From: Agelaius tricolor
Lineage: Eukaryota; Chordata; Aves; Passeriformes; Icteridae
Assembly: GCA_023055355.1 (NCBI GenBank)
Contig: JALJCS010000002.1
Span: 76,031,001 to 76,095,000, forward strand
Direction: 5' to 3'
DNA: 64,000 nucleotides
Within the stretch, counting starts at the first letter, position 1, and every line of letters starts with the position of its first letter. Made by a program: the position numbers and the translations under genes. Shown one piece after another: positions 51,841-63,920 of the stretch. The notes below the pieces were generated by a model. That model saw only the letters and a list, made by a program, of their open reading frames with translations, did no database searches and had not been told where the DNA came from.

Positions 51841-51885
51841 TCCTTTTTTCTGCCTTTTTTTCTCTCTCTTTTTTTTTTTTTTTTT
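51841..51885. repeat. Pyrimidine tract with T17
   Basis: A C/T-only stretch ends in an uninterrupted T run of about 17 (51869-51885). Confidence 0.9.
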
Positions 51886-52462
51886 AGCTGTAAAATGGAG
51901 TCTAGCTCCACCCCTGCTTTGTATTGCTGCTTGAAAAGAGGTGTGCAATACAGCATTAAATCAGCACACAAGCTATGGATGCCACAGATCCTCTCCCCGG
52001 CTAATGTCTCTGGCAGGAACACTCTTTAGGCACAGAAAGTTGTGACCTCTTCCTGCTGTGTTTTGGAATTTTACAGGTAATAGTATCATGCATGTGTTTA
52101 TCCCACAACAGCATACTTTATAGTGCAATTATCATCGAGTTATATTTTGTTTTCCATGTGAAATAGAGAAAAAGATGGTCATTTAACTGATAAAGCATTG
52201 TATATAATATATATCGTGTATGAATGGAGTTACTGCTCTCTCACCTTCCATATTCAATGTTTGAAAAAATGTCGAAGGATAAATAGTAAAGGTCCAGAGA
52301 AATTACCTGAAGTATCACAATGCATTTCTTTCCATATTTACATATCCACTCTATAAATGAGTTAAGACTATATATTTTTCCTTGTATTTTTATTTGGATT
52401 CAATCAACATTAGATATGACCAGACAAACTTAAAATATTAATTTGAAATGAGTTAACTGTAC

Positions 52463-52655
52463 CTTGAGTCACCTGTTGGATGGCTAGCATCATCCCAGAA
52501 ACAGTATCAGGAACCAAATTTTCCTTCCAGTTGTAGACAGGCGCCCATGTCAAGATAGGCAGCCTTCTCATACACCAGGCTTTGATATCTTCAAAGCGAA
52601 CAGCCTGGATCTTCCTCCAGACTGTACTTCTCTTCCTTTTTGCCCCTGTCATCAT
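52463..52655 (-). CDS. SLC26A7: SLC26A7 coding exon 1 with start codon
   Basis: 193 coding bases encode residues 1-64 plus one base. Two consecutive ATG codons (52655 and 52652) open the frame. The mammalian protein begins MTGAKRK, so translation may start at either one. An in-frame TGA lies nine codons before the first ATG, which excludes a longer N-terminus from this exon. The segment includes a basic N-terminus ([12 protein letters not shown]), [35 protein letters not shown] and the start of TM1 (MLAIQQVTQ). The L-P-I-L-x-W-x-P-x-Y-x-x-x-x-x-L-x-x-D motif is the SLC26 lead-in to TM1. The donor is gtacag after CAA G. Confidence 0.97.
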
Positions 52656-52760
52656 TCCTACCCCACAAAAGCAGTGCCTCTGTCAGAAGAGTGCACTGTT
52701 GAGGAATCACCCTGATCTCTGTCAGTGTCCAGTTTTCTTCTGAGATTTTTCAGTTCCAAA
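52656..52760 (-). other. SLC26A7: 5' UTR part of the first coding exon
   Basis: Above the ATG, 105 bases run up to a clear acceptor (pyrimidine-rich tract ending ttctttgtag at 52761-52770). This implies at least one upstream non-coding exon. The UTR contains the in-frame stop noted for the coding part. Confidence 0.75.
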
Positions 52761-55700
52761 CTACAAAGAAAAAAAAATGAACAGAAGCACTTAAGATTTC
52801 TGCAGCTGTTCTGTAACTATACTCAATGAAAACACTTTTAAGTGCTTCAATCATATAAACAGCTACATTAAATGCAAGAACTGTCTATAGCAAAGATCCC
52901 ATTTTCTGCTGTTTGCAAAAATTTGGTCTAGTCTCACGTTAGTTTGTGATTCTTTCCAGTAACTTCCCGCTTTATATCCCTGTAATGCTTGTGCTTTTGG
53001 CCTCATTCCAGTGGCAAAATGAGGTATTACTGGGTGTGTGTGTGATATAGGCTGGGCTATGCTAATCTGAGCAAGAAGTGCCCAGCAGAGCAGGCATCTC
53101 CCTGCCAAGCCTGGGAGAGCAGCCTTGTCCCTCCTGGGGGAGCTTTTCTGGCCACAGGCGGGAGGCATTAAGATCTCAGTAAAGCTCGTGCTAGAAGACT
53201 TGTCTTACTCCATCAGCATTTTGTCTTCTAAATGACACAAAAAGCTTGTTTATGTAGCAAATGCAGAACATCAGGTAGCAATAAGCCTTACCAGAAACAT
53301 ACACAGAATCTCTCTGTAGGCTGAAACCTCAAACTTCAGAGTAACAAGCTCAAAGCGCAGCGAGGGACTGCAAGGTATCAGCTTCACATGGGCAGTGCCA
53401 AAAATTCTTGTGAGAATCATTCTTGTCCAAAGCTAGTCCTTTCTGCTCTTGGCTGTCCACTCAGCAAAGGCTCTCTCAGCACAGACTGTTCACCCAGTAA
53501 CATTTGTTCTTGTAATAATGTCATGCACCTTGAGTACGATACAAAGTGCTCAGACACAAAGTGATAGGGATATAGAGGAGCTTTAAATGTTCAGGCATTT
53601 AAATGCCTTGACTGCTATGGAGCAAGGACACAGTAAGCTTTCCTCTAAGTTTTCTGTATCTCTGGATGGCAAAGAAATTTAAGTTGAAATGCAAGATCCA
53701 TTATATGGGTGAAGTGTCTTCCCAATCACTGTTCTGTAGTAAGCAATAAAAATCAATATATTTTTTAAATATTTCCTTTTTTAAAAATAGAAATTAATTT
53801 ACATTTTAATGTTTAGATTAAAGCAAAAAAACCCTGAAGCATTTTCCATCCAAAACAATTTTAGAAAAATGAGACTGCTTCCAAATGCAACAGGTAGACT
53901 GGCACAAAGACAAATCATCAGCATCAAGTCATTCTGCTGAGTGACATTCAGTTGATGTCCACAACTGTGTCCCATAGCATTGCAAAGATAAAAAGAAAAA
54001 AGGAAGAGAAAGAAAGAATTTCTTAGCATGAGACAGACCCTTACTTTTAACTATTCCTGGCATACTTACTCTTTGCCCTGCCCACCCATTAACAACATAC
54101 ACTTTTTAAAGACAGGTAATCTTACTTCTGTTCAGTAGAATAAACCTCTAAGCATCAATTATTTTCATTTATTCTTTTTGTGGTTTGTATTTTTTGTTTT
54201 CTTTGTTTTTTTTAACTTGAAAGTGCAGTTCAAGGATTTCATAATTGAGGCATTTATGCCTGCCAAGTTTTCACAACACAAATATTTTCCTTTCAATAGA
54301 AGTGGACAGGAATCCACTATGTGAGCTACAATGAGAGGTACTCAGCAGTCAGGTGCTGCTTAGTTTTGACGAAATGTTCAGTACTTCTAACTATGACAGT
54401 ATTTACCATGAAATAAAAATCAAAATACATTTCTACACATAAGTATGCATGTGCAAAAATATCCCCAAATATAGGTACTTTTGTAAAAAAGCCAAAGAGT
54501 CTAGCCTCTTTTTTTTTTTTTTTAATCATTGTCTGCTAAAAGCTCTGGATATTCTGAACAGGCAAAAAAACCCACAGTGGGAAACCAAAGAACCATGGCT
54601 AAACACACAAGTACATATTCTCCAGTCCTCAAAGTTCTTGCACCAAAATGCTGATGATGTTTGAGAAGGTCTGTAATTGAGATTTTCCCACCTCCTAATT
54701 GCAGAGTCAGTTAAACTGGACAAGTTTATCTCATTCCCAGATTAGTATTTGAACACCTAGGATTTCCATTATCAACAGATATTTTATCCCCTACCAATAA
54801 CAAAAGATGGTATCTTTCTCTAAGGGTGTGCATGCATGAGTTCAAACATCCTACAGCTGTTGTGGAATTTTTGTGGAAACTTTGTTTAACCCCAACAATA
54901 ATTTTTGATAAGTAAAAAACTGCATTATCCATAAATCTGAAGTTGATAATACTATCACTATTGAAATACATTCTTCATTGTAACTCTGAAATTAATAAAT
55001 AATCCTAGTTACCTGTGACACAAAGCAACATTTCAGTTACAAACCCCCAGAGAAATCAACATTTTTAAGGGAAAACTGATATATAAGTATGTATAACAAT
55101 CCTGTACCTCACTACAAAATATTACAGCCTTTGAATCTTAAAGAAACATAAAATCCCCTCCACTTTCCTAGAACACTTCAGTATCCTAATGGAAACACAT
55201 TGTATCACACACACAGTGTTTAAACTCCTTCCCATTAGCTGATATAAATCTTTAGTCTATACACTCCCAGACCATGCAGGCTTTCCACAGATTGAATTGT
55301 TTCATGATGTACCTGAGCTATCAGGATTCTGAGACCCCCTCTTGCTCTGAAGCAAGTGAATAAAACTTCATTTTCTGGAACAACAAAGGATAAGCATGAG
55401 AAACCTTTGGTTTTATACATTTAAATCAGTGTATTCTCACATACTTTTGTAATATTAGATGCTTCACAAATAGCTTTTTTGATGATCTCATATGAGTAAA
55501 ACCTATCTTCAAGTGATTACCATAGTAGTTTGTTTGTTTGTTCTGGAAATGCATAAAAATTTAATTCTAGCAGAATATTTATGTAAAATGCTAAAAAGAT
55601 AATTACCATAAGTCAAAAATTAGAATACAGATAGTATATAGAAGGAGATAATTATGGCATCATGAATCAGATATGGTGGGCTTTTAAATCCTGATTTGCA

Positions 55701-56091
55701 ACAAGTTCCAAAAATAAATGGGGTAACCTCAGCTCCTCTAACATTTACATACATGGGAAGTTTACAAACATGGTGGATATATGAAGAAAGGGGTTTGATT
55801 CTCTAGTCCTGGCCTCAAAGAGTTAAAAAAATAATAATCTGACCCCTTAGTCCAATTTAGACCCCAAAAGGAAAAAATTGTGGTAAACTCTTACAGAGAA
55901 GCCCTAAACCCCAGTTCATATGGAAGCACGAAAATCTTTGAAGGAAATCTTTGGATTCTTGCATGAGAACTGACTTTAGATGTCACATAAACTGGCAGGC
56001 AAGTTCAAAAACTACACTTATGTGTACAGACACTCATAGAACTTAAATGATGTTATTCACACCTCAGACAGGCATAGATGGAAAAATTGAA

Positions 56092-56240
56092 CATGTGGAG
56101 TCTCCCTCACTGGAGATATCCAAGAACCATCTGGACACAATCCTGTTCTGTGTGCTCTGGGATGGCCCTGCTTGAGCAGGGAGGTGGGACCAGATGACCC
56201 ACTGTGCTCCCTTCCAACCTTGTCCATTCTGTGCTTCTGC
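56092..56240 (+). mobile_element. CR1 LINE 3' fragment
   Basis: Matches in order: gtggagtctccctcactgga, tccaagaaccatctggacac, gggatggccctgcttgagca, gggaggtgggaccagatgac, ctcccttccaacct. This is the well-known avian CR1 3' end in plus orientation. Confidence 0.93.
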
Positions 56241-57503
56241 AGTGGGACTTGATCTTTGTAAGTTTTATCAGGAAGGAACTAAATATCTGCAAACATCCAG
56301 CATTAAACCAGTTTGAACTAACTGAACCTGTGCTCCTGCTGCTATGCATAATTTTTTCCCCTCAAGAACATCCAGAGCATCCAACTCACTTCCTGAAGTT
56401 CTCCTTTCCACCATCACTGGGTAAAGGGAAGGATGTGCTATCATTAATCCAAAACTACACACACCTTCTGGCTGGCCACTGGCAAAAACATATTGGATCT
56501 TAAGATTTAGATCTTAATATATAATGAATACATAATGATTGAGCTTTCCTCACCTTTCCATTCTGTGCAGAAACTAATTGCTGTTCATCCTTGTCCTCTA
56601 TCCTGACCAAAAATTTTTATGAACTCAGTTTTGGTACTGCTCTGTTTCTGTCAAATAAGTTAAGTATGGCTAAAGGAATAAGGTGATACTAAATGAAGAA
56701 CTTAGGAAAATAAGACAGGCAAAAATCTTGGTCACATAAAGCTTGTGTCCTTAGCAACTATGGCTAAAATTCCTAGACAATCTTTTCCTATGAAAAATTT
56801 AAAGTATTTTGACAAAGCACAACTGGATAGGAATGAAAGTCAAGTTTTAAAAAGAGGGTGATAGGAAATAATTTAGAGAGACCAAATCGTGCAGTTCTTA
56901 TATTGCAGAACATAGCACATGGGAATATAATACAAGCTACTAGATTTAAAACAGAGTGCTGACAAATGCAACAACACAAAAATAGTGATAGAAATCCACA
57001 GGTCAAAACAGCATTCCTGAATTTTGAGAATTTGTAAAAAAGTAGGTTATCAACCACATGTATTACATAAACCTGGGTTAAACCACAACACTAGGCAGAG
57101 AAGAAGCGTATGTGTAAGTATGCAAATCATTTATTAATGATATTTAAATATCTTCCTCCTCTGAAATTCTGCTGTATGAAAGCCAGACAAAATCCACAAA
57201 CTCAAAAGCTTGCCAATTTATCTCCCATGCTTGGATGCAATGCATTTTCAGTAATAATTAACTTCAAAACCACTGATTTCAGACACCAATTACTTGAATG
57301 TGGACCTAAACTGAGAAAGATACGATTCTCACCCTTCACAAAACACATAAAGTTATAATCTCCATCCCCTCATCATACAGATAATTTACAAGACTATGGG
57401 GACAGTAACACCGAGGCAACACAGAAGCCAGGCATGGCTCAAAAGGCTTGGGCTCTACTTAAACATCTTCCCTGTAAAATGGACTTTTCAGCTCTTTTAA
57501 GGA

Positions 57504-57616
57504 CGCTGTGCTAGCAAAACTCGGTGAAGCAACACTGACATCGAGCGGCTTCGCCTGGTATTTCCCTTCGGCTATCGCAGGATGCGAGAGCGCTGCTCCC
57601 ATCTGACGCTGTGCCG
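57504..57616. other. Small CpG cluster
   Basis: Eleven CpG dinucleotides fall in 113 bases (57504, 57522, 57542, 57546, 57552, 57569, 57576, 57585, 57591, 57607, 57615), in a window otherwise poor in CpG. A 98-codon minus-strand frame (57511-57804) covers it, but I recognise no domain. It could be a promoter-proximal element, part of a non-coding first exon, or a relatively recent insertion; a run of 16 A at 57837-57852 fits the last on the plus strand. Confidence 0.5.
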
Positions 57617-58749
57617 TTGAACTGGATGATATCAACTCTATAATTCATTAACACAGTTAGTTGAAAATCAGATATCTGTAGCATCAAGAAATTTTCAATG
57701 TGTTTACTGGTCAGAAATTTAAGACAGGAGGTCATCTGCTTGATTAGGAAGGTACTGAACCATGGGAGCTCCTTACGCTCAGGATCAGTCTGCTCTGTGC
57801 ACACCTAATGAATGGCGAAGGGAGTGTAGAATAGGCAAAAAAAAAAAAAAAAGGCATAGTGCAACCGTCCTCTTAAACTCTGTTCCTGATGTGATCCTCT
57901 GAGCCTGATAAGATTAGCTGTCTGCTAATAAATTGCCATACAGGTGCTAATGAAATTTAAAAAAATAAATATTAGCAACTTATATTGGATAATTTTAGCA
58001 TATCTAAAATGACAATAAGAAACATAGTAGTGTCCACTTCTTATGGAAAATATCTGTAAAGAAATGTAATTTTTCATTTCCTTTTAAGGTTGTTACTTGA
58101 AGCTGTTTGAAAGTTACCTTCAAATTAGTAAAAGTGAGCTTATTTTTTTCCTTTTAAACTGGGTTAAGTGTCACAGAACAGACTAGAAACAGAACTCTTA
58201 CACTAGAGAAAATGTCCTGATAGCCAAAATACATAAATCTATATACACAGACGCTGGCGTTTTACAGAAATATTTTGTGGTAACCCCTTCCCCTTGACAC
58301 AGATTTGTCTGTGCAAGAGAAATGCTGTTTAAGGTTTCAACATCAAAAACGCATGTTGAAAAAATATTTAAATCACAGGCATTGGTTTCTTCATATTATT
58401 TCACGTAGCCAACAACCAGATTTTCGGATTATTGAGTGCACAAGCCAGCCTATAAGCCACACAAATAAAGGAGAACTTTTCAACTTAGGAAACCAAAAAA
58501 TTCAAACTCAAGTGACCCCTTCTCTTGCATATCTTATTGACCGGTGGGTGCTCAGCAGCCTGTGGAATGGAGTAACCACACCACAGAAGCAGATCTTCAC
58601 TGGTTTCAGTTCCAGCCTTGGCCTCCAGAGAATGAGGCAAAGCTGCTGCTGACTCTGGGCATCCTTTCATTTCAAAGCAGTGTGTACTGAGCCTTTAAGC
58701 ACATCTTGAAGAATATCCATTCTCACGTCTGAGACCTAATCTGTAAGTG

Positions 58750-59430
58750 ATGGTGCTGAGACCTGGCCCACCGGAGGCTGTGGGACACTGGGGCACAGAT
58801 GCAGCTGGGAGCTGAGCTCCTGTAGAAGAATACAGTCAATGCAGGCAGCTCAGCTCCTGTAGAAGAGTACAATCAATGCAGGCAGCTCAGGGTGCAGCTG
58901 CAGAGCCAGCTGCAAATCGAGCTGTGGGTGGCAGGAGCCTGTGGCAAGAGGCCATGAACTGCAAAGGGCTGGGGACCTGTGACACCAGCCCGGTGACCTG
59001 GCACTGAGACACAGCAGGAGCCAATGAACCAACAGGAAGACACCAAACTATTGCACACCTAAGGTAAGGTTATAAAAGCCCCAGGGAGTCCTTTATTCAG
59101 GCCCTTCTCAGCACAAGAGGTTATTCTGTTGCACCATGATTAAATTATTTTAAGGATCCAGAGTTCTAAGACTAATATGAGAAACCTGGGGTTGAGCCAG
59201 TTGGAGAACCTGGTTGGAGTATGTGAGTATGGAGTGTGTAGGGAATCACATACCGTGCAGGGCACTCATGGGGTCACTGGGGCCTCCTTCTGTGAAGGAG
59301 CCTTGGTCCCAGCTCAGGTGATGGGACTGTGACTGTTTGAGTCACTTCTGGGTGGTCAGACAGGAGTTTCCTTAACACCTCCCATGAGAGGGTTCTGTTT
59401 TCCCTGGAATTCAGGTGCAACAGTCTTATG
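58750..59430 (+). mobile_element. Possible solo LTR of an endogenous retrovirus-like element
   Basis: This G+C-richer block of about 680 bases has LTR-like order on the plus strand: a U3-like stretch with a 37-base tandem duplication (58815-58888), a TATA-type box in ggttataaaagcc (59071-59080), and an ATTAAA polyadenylation-type signal about 65 bases later (59139-59144). I could not fix TG...CA ends or a target-site duplication, and no gag, pol or env coding sequence lies beside it. It could instead be another repeat or a real promoter. Confidence 0.35.
58815..58888. repeat. 37-base tandem duplication
   Basis: Two adjacent copies begin agctcctgtagaaga and end tcaatgcaggcagctc, with two substitutions between them. 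Confidence 0.95.
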
Positions 59431-59637
59431 AATTAGACAAACAGCAGATAGGTCTAAAATGTACCTATGTTCAAGAAGTGCAACCCCTCAAGTTACCATT
59501 TACCTGAAGAGCATAATGTCATCAACCACAGAACATTTAGGTGCTCACTTATTACGGATTGTCTCATGAGAGAACGATTTGGGAAGTAGCATGAAAGAAG
59601 CATTCCTGAAGGACTTTATCTCCAGATAACCTGAGAA

Positions 59638-59770
59638 GCATAGAATAATTTAAGAGGGGAGGGAACACCTGAATGCCATCTCATCCAAACACTTCCCCAA
59701 AGAATGGATAACTTCAAAGCCAGATCAAGGTGCTCAGGACCTTGCTCAGGAGGGACAAACCGTTCTTGTG
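59638..59770 (-). mobile_element. Degraded CR1 LINE fragment
   Basis: In reverse orientation gaagcatagaataattt, gagggaacacctgaatgcc, atctcatccaaacacttcc and caaggtgctcaggacct follow the order of a CR1 3' terminus but with many substitutions. Confidence 0.55.
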
Positions 59771-62700
59771 CTTGACCCCCTCACTGCATTCCTCTCTATA
59801 GAGGGTTACATCATCTCATGGCAGTGGAATGAATACTAAATCACAGATTATCACAAAATACATAACATTTCTTCAATACTAAGTTTTTTGTTCTGGCAAT
59901 CTAAAGAGAGAGGATATCACTATCTGGTTAATCAGAAATACCTTGCCTCCAGACTCTTCAGCAGATGAAATCTTTTCTTTTGCATCATGTGATAAAATAC
60001 CTTATCACATTCTTCTCTCCCTATGCAAAAACCTCTAAGTGCCTCATTTCTATCCTCTCTTACAACAAAGGGTGGTGTTGTTAAGTATTTTAGAGTGACA
60101 CATCAGTCAGTGAAAGCATTAATCAGAAAAACCTGCAATTTTGGAGTATCCATATAGTTCACTCGTTAAATTAATTTCATCCAGCTGAAACAGATACTTA
60201 ATTACCTCACTGAGGAAACTAAGTTAACAGTGTATTTATAAATCAGCATATTAATCCAGAACTGTAGGCTGTCATAATATAAATCACAGTGGTAATAGAT
60301 TTTACAACATATGACAGAAAGTACAGCCATTCAGAAAAGAAGGCCTATGAAGTATAATAATTAAAATTTAGTATTTAAGTAGCTAATATCTTCCTGCCCC
60401 AAGAGACAGCAAACTGACAGAATTCCAGGATCACAGCTGAGCAAATTCCATGCAGCCTGTGAGAAAGCTAAAACAGTTCGTGAGAAGAAATAATTCAAAA
60501 GTATTAACATATCCATGCAGTCTTTTCTTACCTCATTGCAATTTAAAATATCTGAAAAGATATTTTATGACACCACTATCTAGTAGTCTGCACGCTTAAT
60601 AGAAACTTTCACATGAAGAATGTATATTAGATACTGAATAAAAAAGAGGTTACTCTTAAATTTGTGATTTTAATGATTTTTCTCCCCAAAGTTGTTGTTT
60701 GCCACACTGACTTCATAATCATGAGTGAGTATACAGGAAATCGATTGCTTCCAAATTAAAGAGTAGACAAAAACGTTTGTACTAATAATAATAATGAATT
60801 GTAACATCAGCTTTTACTAGTTCCAGAAATAGGCATGAAAGATATACAGACACATAAGAACATTAGTTCTCTAAATGATTTCACTACTACAAGACAGTAA
60901 CCACAGAAAAGTCACACAACAAACAGCTGCACTGAACTATCTTGCTTACTTTAACAAAAATTCTCATCTTTGCCTAGGACTTAGTGACTAGACACACACA
61001 AAATACTTCAGTTTGAAAGAATGTGTTTTAAACTTTCCCATACATGCATCCATAGATTATAAAAATATAATAATTCCAAATTTCAAAAGTATACAAATAA
61101 TTCAAACTAAATCTCCCAGTATACTTGCCAAGTGCCCTGAAATCAGGAATGTTGCTGCCCTTTCCGCAATTTCTTCCGAAGTGTAGGAACAAAAACAACT
61201 CACTGGTGCACTGGTGCTGGATAGCTGAGAACACCATGACTCACATGCCAGGTGCTTAAGAATCCATTAAAATGAACTAAAAAAAAAAAAAAAAAGTTTG
61301 CTCAATCATATAGGCCATATAGATGAGTCCATATATTTTATTTAAAATGCCCATTACTCAGCTCCAAAGTCCCCAAATCACAGTCCATTTTAATTTGCAC
61401 AATATTACAGAATTGAGAAGAAAAGTCAACCAAATTGTTGACTTGTTCATTTTATGCATCTCAGTGCTATTTTAAACAATTGATTATCTTAAAAACTAAT
61501 TCCATGTATGATCATGCTTGCATATACTCGACTCCATGAGTTGGACAATTTGTCCTAATTATATTTACAGCAAAAAACATCTCTTCTAGATGACCTTGAA
61601 CAACACATTCTGTCTTTATAGTTCTGCCTCACACTAATTAGGATATATATTCTTTTCCTCTTCTGATGTGATTGCTAATGACCTCCTTGATGAAGAAAAG
61701 GCAGTAGTTATGTGCTTTTTTAATTATCAGCTGTTACTTAGTTTAGACAATTTACCAATAGATAATAGTAAATTAGGTAGTCTCAGTAAATGTCTCAAAG
61801 TTTTGAACATGATCTCTTTCCTGGGTCTCTAAGGCAATTATCTACATCACACAACACAGAATTTTCTTTTCCTAGGAATATGAGCATGGCACCAACTAGA
61901 GAGTGGAGGGCAGCTGATAAAGAGGGCTGGCACAGACCATTCTGGGCTGTCTGAGGGATCAGGGATGCCCATCAGGGCAAGAGAAATGCACCGCTGCTAC
62001 TGAACAACTGGTGCAGAACTCTACACTTTCCCAAATAATCAATATTTGTCCTAGATAGCTCCAAATCTTATAAAGTTACCACTCTTTCTTGTTACAGAGA
62101 GGGAGTACAGACAACTGAGGTAATTTCATGCCAATTTTCTCTCCTACATACTTCAAACTCTGTATTTTTAAGCCATATTTCCAAAGCAGAAACCTAGCAA
62201 TTGATGCAACTTTTTCAAATACTTTTTGTAAAGTAAACAGAAAGAGAGTGCTTTTCATTATACATGCATTTAGAATTTTATATAGAAACTATAAAAATCT
62301 TTGTTGTCTCAGCCTCATTTTGTCTAATCCCATAAACAGTGGGAGCACAAAACCTACATGTTACTAAATTAAAAAGGAATAAAATCTAAGATATTAAATT
62401 CTCATAGTTGTTATGGAAAAATTCTTCCTGACCCAGTGATTGCTTAATTGACTGTGGAGTGCTTTGTTAAGTAAAAATGCACTTGAGCATATGGCTGGAT
62501 AGTTTGCTGAGTCAGGTGCTTAGCAGTTGCTTTAGTTTAGTTCCTGATCTTTGCAAATGACAAACCATTTTTTTTACTTCCCCATCATATTTCCTTTTCC
62601 ATTTCTACTTCTAAAATTTAGACTTTTTAGCTCTTGTGTTGCCTTTTTCTTCTTTTACACTGGTTTACAAATAATTTTCCTCCTTTTTTGCAAGATTTCT

Positions 62701-63873
62701 TTGTTCTGACTCCCATATTCCATACAAGCATTTCCCTTCCACCCTGTTAAAACCTGTCCCCATGTGCTCAGATGCATTCATGTAATTATTCACTGGGGGG
62801 TCCTTAATGACTGATCAGCTGCACACTTTCCCAGTTTAGAATTACTTCCCTCAAATGAATCATTCATTCAGAAATGCGCAGTATTTTAAGTTAGACATTG
62901 GGCAGAACAGTGCATAAGATAAGGCATATATATATTTGTTGTTTCAAACTATAATTACTTTGAGTTAATTTTGCCACAGCTGAAATTGCAGTAGGATTTC
63001 ACTGGAGAGAGGGGAAACTTCCTCCAAGATACAGTAATTAAAAAAACCCCAACTTGCTTCAAAACACACCTCAGGACTATTTCTACAGAAAACTTAGTTA
63101 CCAGAATGAGAGGGAGAAACTTGGCATGCTCACTTATGCATTTTGAATGAGAAACAAGACTAATTTCACCTCCCTGTGCTGACACAACTTTGTCACATAC
63201 AACTATCATTTTGGTGGTTTTGGTGTCCATGGGAGCTCTGTGCACGATCCTGATCCTCTCTTACATTTCAGACGCTCTCTGTCAATCCATAAATGGAAGA
63301 AAGAAGTTTTACTCAGCAGCTCATGAGAAGCTAAAGCAGTGAGATGTCTCATGACCATCCTTTACACAGCTGGAAAGAACTACAAAGGAGTGAAGAGAAC
63401 CTACACTGGAGCCCAAAGGTCTGGGCAGCTGTTAGAGACAGCACCCACTTGGCTGCACCATGATTCCATTGTCCAACTCTTCTTTGACCTTCTGCTGCCT
63501 CAAGCCATGCTAGATCCCAGTGGCTGATAAATGAGGCCCCTGTGTGCCACCAAAGACTTATTCCATCTGTGCCAGTATAATTAATATCTACCATTTTGAT
63601 GTTGCCTTATTCATTTCTACATGTATTCGTAAATTGTGTTATTTAAAACATCAACAACTTAAACCAATGTCCATATAATATCAGACAGGAAACACTGTCA
63701 AACTTCATGCTGTAATAAAACTGCTTTTGAAAAAGAAAACAGAACAAACATTTCAGCATAAATTAGAATGTGTACATTTAACAATAAAACCTGGACAGAA
63801 CAATTTTTTTACATAAATTACAGATAATTTTTAGTGTTCTACAGAATTATCTACGTACATTTATTTCCCAAGG

Positions 63874-63920
63874 TTTCTAAATGTTTAACCTGTATGTGTT
63901 TCTAAATGTTTAACCTGTAT
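63874..63920. repeat. 25-base tandem duplication
   Basis: The 22-base stretch starting tttctaaatgtttaacctgt occurs at 63874 and again at 63899 with no difference, suggesting a recent event. Confidence 0.93.

Larger units (their letters stand above)
39282..52462 (-). other. SLC26A7: SLC26A7 intron 1 (first coding intron)
   Basis: At 13.2 kb this is the largest intron in the window. It holds a GGGAAA/GGAAAA array (48311-48418), a CR1 fragment (48831-49280), a pyrimidine tract (51841-51885) and an exon-like open segment (42174-42313) described in the findings. The rest is AT-rich and unrecognised, with a G+C-richer patch near 44380-44540. Confidence 0.8.
1..52760 (-). other. SLC26A7: SLC26A7 gene span (partial; 3' end off the left edge)
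   Basis: Twelve minus-strand exons share GT-AG borders and matching phases and join into one 494-codon open frame. The product belongs to the SLC26/SulP anion transporter family. Family knowledge: SLC26A7 is a chloride/bicarbonate exchanger or anion channel of epithelial membranes (gastric parietal cell, kidney collecting duct, thyroid), and loss in humans is linked to goitrous hypothyroidism. I recognise this paralogue, rather than SLC26A3, A4, A5 or A9, from near-identity to the remembered mammalian protein in the stretches [39 protein letters not shown] and [11 protein letters not shown]. The human protein is about 656 residues, so roughly 160 C-terminal residues (most of the STAS domain) lie to the left of base 1. 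Non-coding first exon(s) and the promoter are not identified. No exon is broken. Confidence 0.95.

Noticed and set aside
52863..53168. 101-codon minus-strand frame just above the first coding exon
   Set aside because: It is separated from the coding exon by a clear acceptor and cannot extend the SLC26A7 protein because of the in-frame TGA. No known domain.
58750..59430. Complete endogenous retrovirus
   Set aside because: No gag, pol or env coding sequence and no second LTR within the window; at most a solo LTR.
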